A stretch of 64,000 nt of DNA from Mauremys mutica (lineage: Eukaryota; Chordata; Testudines; Geoemydidae), in contig NC_059082.1 of assembly GCF_020497125.1 (NCBI RefSeq), positions 49,746,524 to 49,810,523 on the forward strand. Direction: 5' to 3'. Under the pieces are notes generated by a model that made no database searches, was not told where the DNA came from, and saw only the letters and a program-made list of their open reading frames with translations. Both the position numbers and the translations under genes were made by a program. Position 1 is the stretch's first letter, and the number at the start of each line of letters is the position of its first letter. This document shows positions 58,439 to 64,000 of the stretch, piece by piece.

Positions 58439-61400
58439 TCCCTGCTTGGTGTCTGCCGCAAGATGAAATGTGTTTTGAAAGTTGAGAAAAATCCCTTTAT
58501 CCATTTCTGAATTTTGGAAGTTGTGGCTACAGTAAAAATGACTGAAGTTTGTAACTTAGCCTGGAGATTGTGTTCAATAAGAATTAGGGCATTTGCTAGG
58601 CTTCCCCTTATAGAAAAGTCCTATAAGAATGTAATAGAGAATAATATCCCTGCTATAGAATCCGATTTGTTGGGTCAAAGAATCAATGGAACAAACACCT
58701 CCCACTATAACAGTCTATAGAACTGTAGAGTAATTTCTATGGAATCCTATTAGTTTCACCCCTATTCAGTTCTGTAGGACGTATCCAAAAAGGGTCAAAA
58801 AGAGTGGATTTTATTTAATGAACCTGTGGACATCTACAAATTGTATAGTGAACAAAGCAGACATCTCTTTGTGGCTCCCCCTTAAAGACCTCAGCACATG
58901 CATTCCATCATTTAAATAAACAAGTCTCTAATTTCATCTGGCTTTCAAAACCACCAAGACTCACCAACCATCAGAATGATGGACTGGGGCTCGCCAGTAT
59001 ACCATACTGCCTGAGTGATGTGGCCAGGTGGTGTCCAGATATGCAGCCCGCTCTGGCTTGGGACTTAAAGGGATGTAACTTTATCCTGGCAGGACATTGA
59101 AGCTATCCCCTTCTCAACCTTCCCAATGCCCCCCTCAGTTCCTTGCAAGTCACCCTAAATGAAGGGACGAATTTACTCTAACCTGACCATCCTCCCCAAA
59201 ATTCCCTTTACGGAACAATCCACACCTGAGAAGCAGAAGGAAAAGCTGCAGTAACATCCTGTGGGAATCATGTAACATCAGATGCATTTCAAACTTGCCC
59301 GAAAAGAAATCCAGCATTTCATTCTCCTCCATCAAAACCAGAACCTGCCGTTAAAGCTATGCTTAGATGCCTTCCTGACCCCACCACCTCACTGCAAGGG
59401 GAATGTACCCCCAAAGCAAGTGGACACCCACAGTTTGCTGGCTAAGGTTACCAATGGCTGAATGTTGCTACTGATCATTTATCCTCTCGCTTGGCCAGGA
59501 CCAAAAGCAATTTTAAAACTTGGACTCTCTCTGGGGGGTGAAACTTGGAAGTAAATACGCTACTGTGTGAAATGCCCTTCATCTTCTCCCATCTTCTTGA
59601 CTACAATTCTGAAGGTTGTGGGTTTGAGTCTCACCTGATCTCACACTGAAAGGTCACCCAGCTACAAAATGAGTATCTGACCCATCTGCTTAGGGAAGTC
59701 AGAAGTGATGTTGGCCTCACCACTCCCTTGTATACTGACGGCAATGAAACGGAGGTGCCTGTGTCAGCCTGATGAGCTCAGGGGAAATTTTTTTTAAAAA
59801 GAAAAAAAAACTACTTTCTCTGGAAGCATTAGCCTGATTTGTACTGTTAGTCCTGGGAGAGAGTGAAAAACACTTTCACTTTCATGCCACAGAAGTCCCT
59901 TTACAATCATGTTTCATCAATGGTTCTCAATGCACAGGGTGGTAGGTCTTCACCTGGTGGTTCCCCACTCCACCATTCTGCCTCTTTTTCATTCCTTTCA
60001 ACATCTCACAATCTTTGCATCTCTGATTCTTCCAGCTCCTTAGTTTTCATTGACCTATGGTGATAGAAGTGGGTGGCACAGAGCCACCATGCTGCCACTA
60101 TGCCATCTAAGGATGTGCCTCAAAAGCAGGGTATCTGTCCTATTGTGTTAAGCTTCTCTGTGTACAGCTTGTCCAATTGGCTCTTACGGAACAGCTGTAT
60201 ATTATTACTGGTTTATAACAAATAAATACATCTTTACTAAAAGAAAGGAATTAACTTTCTATGGGCACTTTCCATGGGCACTTTCCATGGCGTACATATG
60301 CAGCTTGGGAATCACGCAGACTTTGGATCAAAAAAGAAGCTCTCTAGGTCAAGGAACTTGTAAACTCTGCTAGCAACCCCACTGGAGCTTGTAAGCTCTA
60401 TGGGCTCAACAGAATACAGTTTGATTCTCACACGCACCTTTTTCCCATTTCAAGTTGTCTGTCTTTTTTTAATCTATGAAATTAAATGCATGAAATTATT
60501 AATGCAACATGAAGGTTACACATTTGAAATGTAATAAGCAAGGAAATGGTACTAATGAAGGTTCATCGGTAACATTTACAAGGGTCATCTTACACATGTT
60601 CCATTTTCCACTTTAATCGTACAAACTACTAGAGTAACTTTACACACGTTGGGAAAGTTATGCATGTGCTTAGGTGTTTGCACAGTCAGGCTTATATGTA
60701 TACTTTATCTTACTATTTACGAGATGTGCAATATGGCTAAGTTAGCATTGCTGTTAGAACTTGAAATTTTGTTTTCCCTGACTTTGTGATTTCAGCTGTG
60801 ACACCTTAATGTTGCATTAACGCACTGCTTGGCATTTCACACATACATTTTATCATCTCTGGGCATATTGACCCATACATGTTTATCTTGGTTCCAAGGT
60901 AAAGATACATATTTCATCACTGAAGAAGGTGGCAGGGGAAGAGAGAAAAGAAAAGAATGACAGAAAAAAGCTTGGAGCAGTGTGGTCAGCTTTCAACTCC
61001 AAGGGCCTGTCGTTAATTACACCGTGTTCTATAGTGTATACTTTAAACTCTGCATTACAATTCCTGTCCCCTTGTTGTGTGTCATTCATTTTGACAACAA
61101 GTCTGCCTGCCAACCTAACTAATTACAGTGCAGGGAGGCAAATTACTGGGATCCTTCCCTTCTGCAGGCTCCTCTCAATCAGCTGCATGCTCCTGAGTGG
61201 CAGATGATCCAGTGCGGTAGCCATGGGGAGTCATGGGGAGGAGGAGCTCCCTCTTCGGGGAGGTGGCACGGAGTGTCAGGGAAGCAGGCTTCCATGAAGT
61301 TAACGCAGATCCAAAGATCTGGCAATTTGAACTGTCCTCCCAAGGTAGCAGATTTCCCCTCTATCCTTCGGCCTCAAACCTGCATGTGCAGCCTCGGGAG

Positions 61401-64000
61401 TGGACTAGCTTTGAAACCGTTCTATTGAGGGACATTTGGAAGTAGCTTGTCCTTGCACATTGAGAAGCACACACTGTCCTGGCTCCACGAACAATCAGGA
61501 GGCCCAGATCAAACCTATTTCCCCAAATCATGCTGACTTTCTGCATGATTTAGGGTCTTGTCCCTTCCCTGCTCTCTCTCTGCACATTCCCTACCTTCAG
61601 GGCATGTCACACTCAGAAAAACCATAGGGGTGGACATCAGGTCAAAGGGACTACTACTCCAGTGAGTCTGTCTGGCCCAGCTTAGACTAAACAACAGCAG
61701 AGCCTATAATTGCCACTGTCACATGGAGCCCCACATCCCCAACCCATGGCCAAATACTGGGCTGCAATTTGGTGCTAGTCAGCCACTCTGGGGGAATGTC
61801 TATTCTATTCTACATACATCTTTATACCGTGCTCATCACTGTAGCACCTGAGCATCTCCAAGTAGCACATTAAGCAACATGACTACACATCTGCCATGTT
61901 GGATGCAGTCATTATGCTATATACATACACATGTATTATACACACAGAGAGAGACAAACCCATCACTATATGTTTATGTTAGAGAAGGCAGGTCAAAGAA
62001 AACACCCCTTGCATTTGGAGCAGAAGTTGGTGGGGTTTGGTATGGTCCTTAGTTCCTGCCACAGTATAGGGTTGACCTCTAAGAAGGGAGGCCAGACTAC
62101 ACCCACTCCAAGATAGCTTCTCCACTGCCCCAGCTCTGCAATGGCAAATGCCAGGCCTAGTGCTGCAGTGCGAGCCCCTTTTAAAATGGTAAAATTAGCA
62201 AAGGTAATACAAAGCCAATTCTCCAACTCATTCAGGGAAAGTGAGCGTGTGTGTGTGTGTACGCACGCCCCCCACACCACCATAGGTGACAATCCTCAGA
62301 GAACACACACAAGTCTCCAAAGCTCACTCTGCTCTAGGAGATTAGAGCATGAGGTTCAATGTGTAGCATGACATATTTCTGGGCATGGCATTTCAGAGTT
62401 ATCTGCAAAAGACTCTGTGCATAAGTTGTGGGCCAGGTTGACTAGCTTTTGCTGAACTGGAGAAGAACGCATCCCCCTCTGGGACATAAAGGAGGCATAG
62501 TCATCATTCCCCAGGGCCTGATTGCTGTACATACTGGTTGGGGGGGTCACAGACTCTGCCCCGGGGAGTTGGACTCCCCCTCAGGATCAGTTTAGCCATC
62601 TGAGGTTGCAGAGTACAGCAGCACTGCAGAACTATTATAGGCTCGGTGCCAGCATTTGAATCACTGACCTTACTACTCCTGTAACACAAGGGTCAAGGAC
62701 AGAGGATGTCAGATTCCTCTTTGAACAATGATCTGACCACACTGGTGAGTGGCTCGCCCACACATACTAATAGAGCTCTGGCTGTGGGTTTCACTGGAAG
62801 CATGGAGCCATTTATAGGCCCAACATAATCTGGTCTTCTTATGGCACATCGACCAACCATGGCCTGAAATACCACAAGACGACCATGTCTCACATTATGG
62901 CCCTATAAGGGGCTCCCTGCAGTTATACAAAGTCTGTGTAAAATGTAAATACAAACAAACATCCCTCCTTGGAACCAAAAACTCGCCAGAAGACCCTATG
63001 CATATCCCTCACAGTATGACACAGACTATTTTGATATGATCTTCACTTACTGAGAAATTGCAGCAAGATGACCAAAGCTTATCTTCAAACATAGTTAATT
63101 GAATGCTGTGCTTAAATCCTTAAAATAAAAGAAATTCTGCTAGATGGGCTCTTACGAGACAGCACTTTAGAGAGTGCACTGTATTTGGAAATTTATGTCT
63201 TAGCCCTGGCTTAAAGAACCGACTCAGAAAAGTGATAGTAAAAATGGACCCCATAAACTCACTATTTTTCACATCTAATTCACTCTGTTAGTAGCAAGGC
63301 AAGAGATTAGTTTTCTGATCCCAAGATGAGCTGAAAGCGGTCAGAAACATCATCTGTGTTCTTCCTGCCACTTTCAGCATGGCCAGTGATAAAGTTTATG
63401 TAATCATAATTTAACTGATTTGCCAAGGAAGCGTGAAGCAAAAGAGAATCCAATTCAGTCTCAATCACTGCATCAGCTTTGGTGTGTTCTAACAGGAGTA
63501 AACACTAGTTTTGGTCAATAAAGTGAGCATGTGTGATGCTGACTCAGGGGCAGCAGAAACAGTGGGTAAGAAGGTGCTATTTATACAGTCCCTTTATGGA
63601 TTATACCCACCTTTCAACTTTCAACAAAGAGACCTGCTCATGGCTTGCACCTTAACATTCCATTCTAAGCAGCATTTTTCACATGCAGTCGCTTTGTAAA
63701 AATAGCTCTCTTAGGCCTCAAATTTCTCATGTTTAGTCTCAGGCCAAAATTAAGTCTCTTTAAAACAGGGTCTGAAGTAAATCAGCCAAAGCATTTTGGA
63801 GTTATAGGACTCTCAAAAATTAATATGTTGCAGACTTTTAGGAGTAGAATCTAACATATTTCATTCACTCAAAAAGCCACAAGCCTTTTATGAACTTCCC
63901 ATGCACATAGACCTTCATTATTTATTATAATTATTATTTTCTTGTATTACTGTGGTGTCTACAAGTCCCTCCCTCCCCCTGGAGATCAGGGCCTCATTGT
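58439..64000. other. No recognised gene
   Basis: The right end of the window has low coding potential. A short GT run lies near 62245-62260. A weak MIR/CORE-like piece may lie at 61803-61900, and another at the very end (63925-64000) with ATTATTATAATTATTATTTT. No reading frame exceeds about 100 codons with a motif I know. Confidence 0.45.

Overview
This window looks like repeat-rich, non-coding nuclear DNA from a sauropsid, most likely a turtle. The evidence is many CR1 LINE fragments ending in ATTCTATGAT-type tails, MIR/CORE-like SINE pieces, small inverted-repeat DNA elements, solo LTRs with 5-bp target duplications, and two long DIRS-like tyrosine-recombinase retrotransposons. The species call is inference. 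I found no host protein-coding exon and no tRNA, rRNA or CRISPR array that I could defend. All recognisable coding sequence belongs to retroelements.

Layout. 1-2065: two different minisatellites, the second with a 214-bp higher-order unit. 4082-11877: small inverted-repeat elements and four CR1 fragments. 15556-19830: a solo LTR with target duplication, then a decayed LINE interrupted by a truncated LTR of the same family. 22095-22620: a MIR-like repeat split by a small element. 24229-30387 (minus strand): DIRS copy 1, structurally complete, with intact gag and recombinase frames and a reverse transcriptase broken by two C-to-T type stops. 31123-31982: a CA microsatellite and a candidate non-autonomous DNA element. 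35684-43190: an old CR1 split by a younger, nearly full-length CR1 with a 4-bp TGGA duplication. 45507-46198 and 50252-50903: two solo LTRs of one family, each with a perfect 5-bp duplication. 51445-58438 (plus strand): DIRS copy 2, more decayed, with a 924-bp CR1 inserted in its recombinase. 58439-64000: nothing recognised.

The two DIRS copies are the most interesting content. Each has inverted terminal repeats of about 180-210 bp containing a TATA motif. The order inside is gag (N-terminal zinc knuckle, very long arginine/serine domain, LAP2-alpha-like C-terminal half), then reverse transcriptase/RNase H, then tyrosine recombinase. Just inside the 3' inverted repeat lies an internal complementary region whose sequence equals the two element ends joined head to tail. 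In established models of DIRS replication this region templates a circle that the recombinase integrates without target duplication. Both copies fit that model. A base variant at the 5' end of copy 2 is mirrored in its internal complementary region, as expected if one region templates the other.
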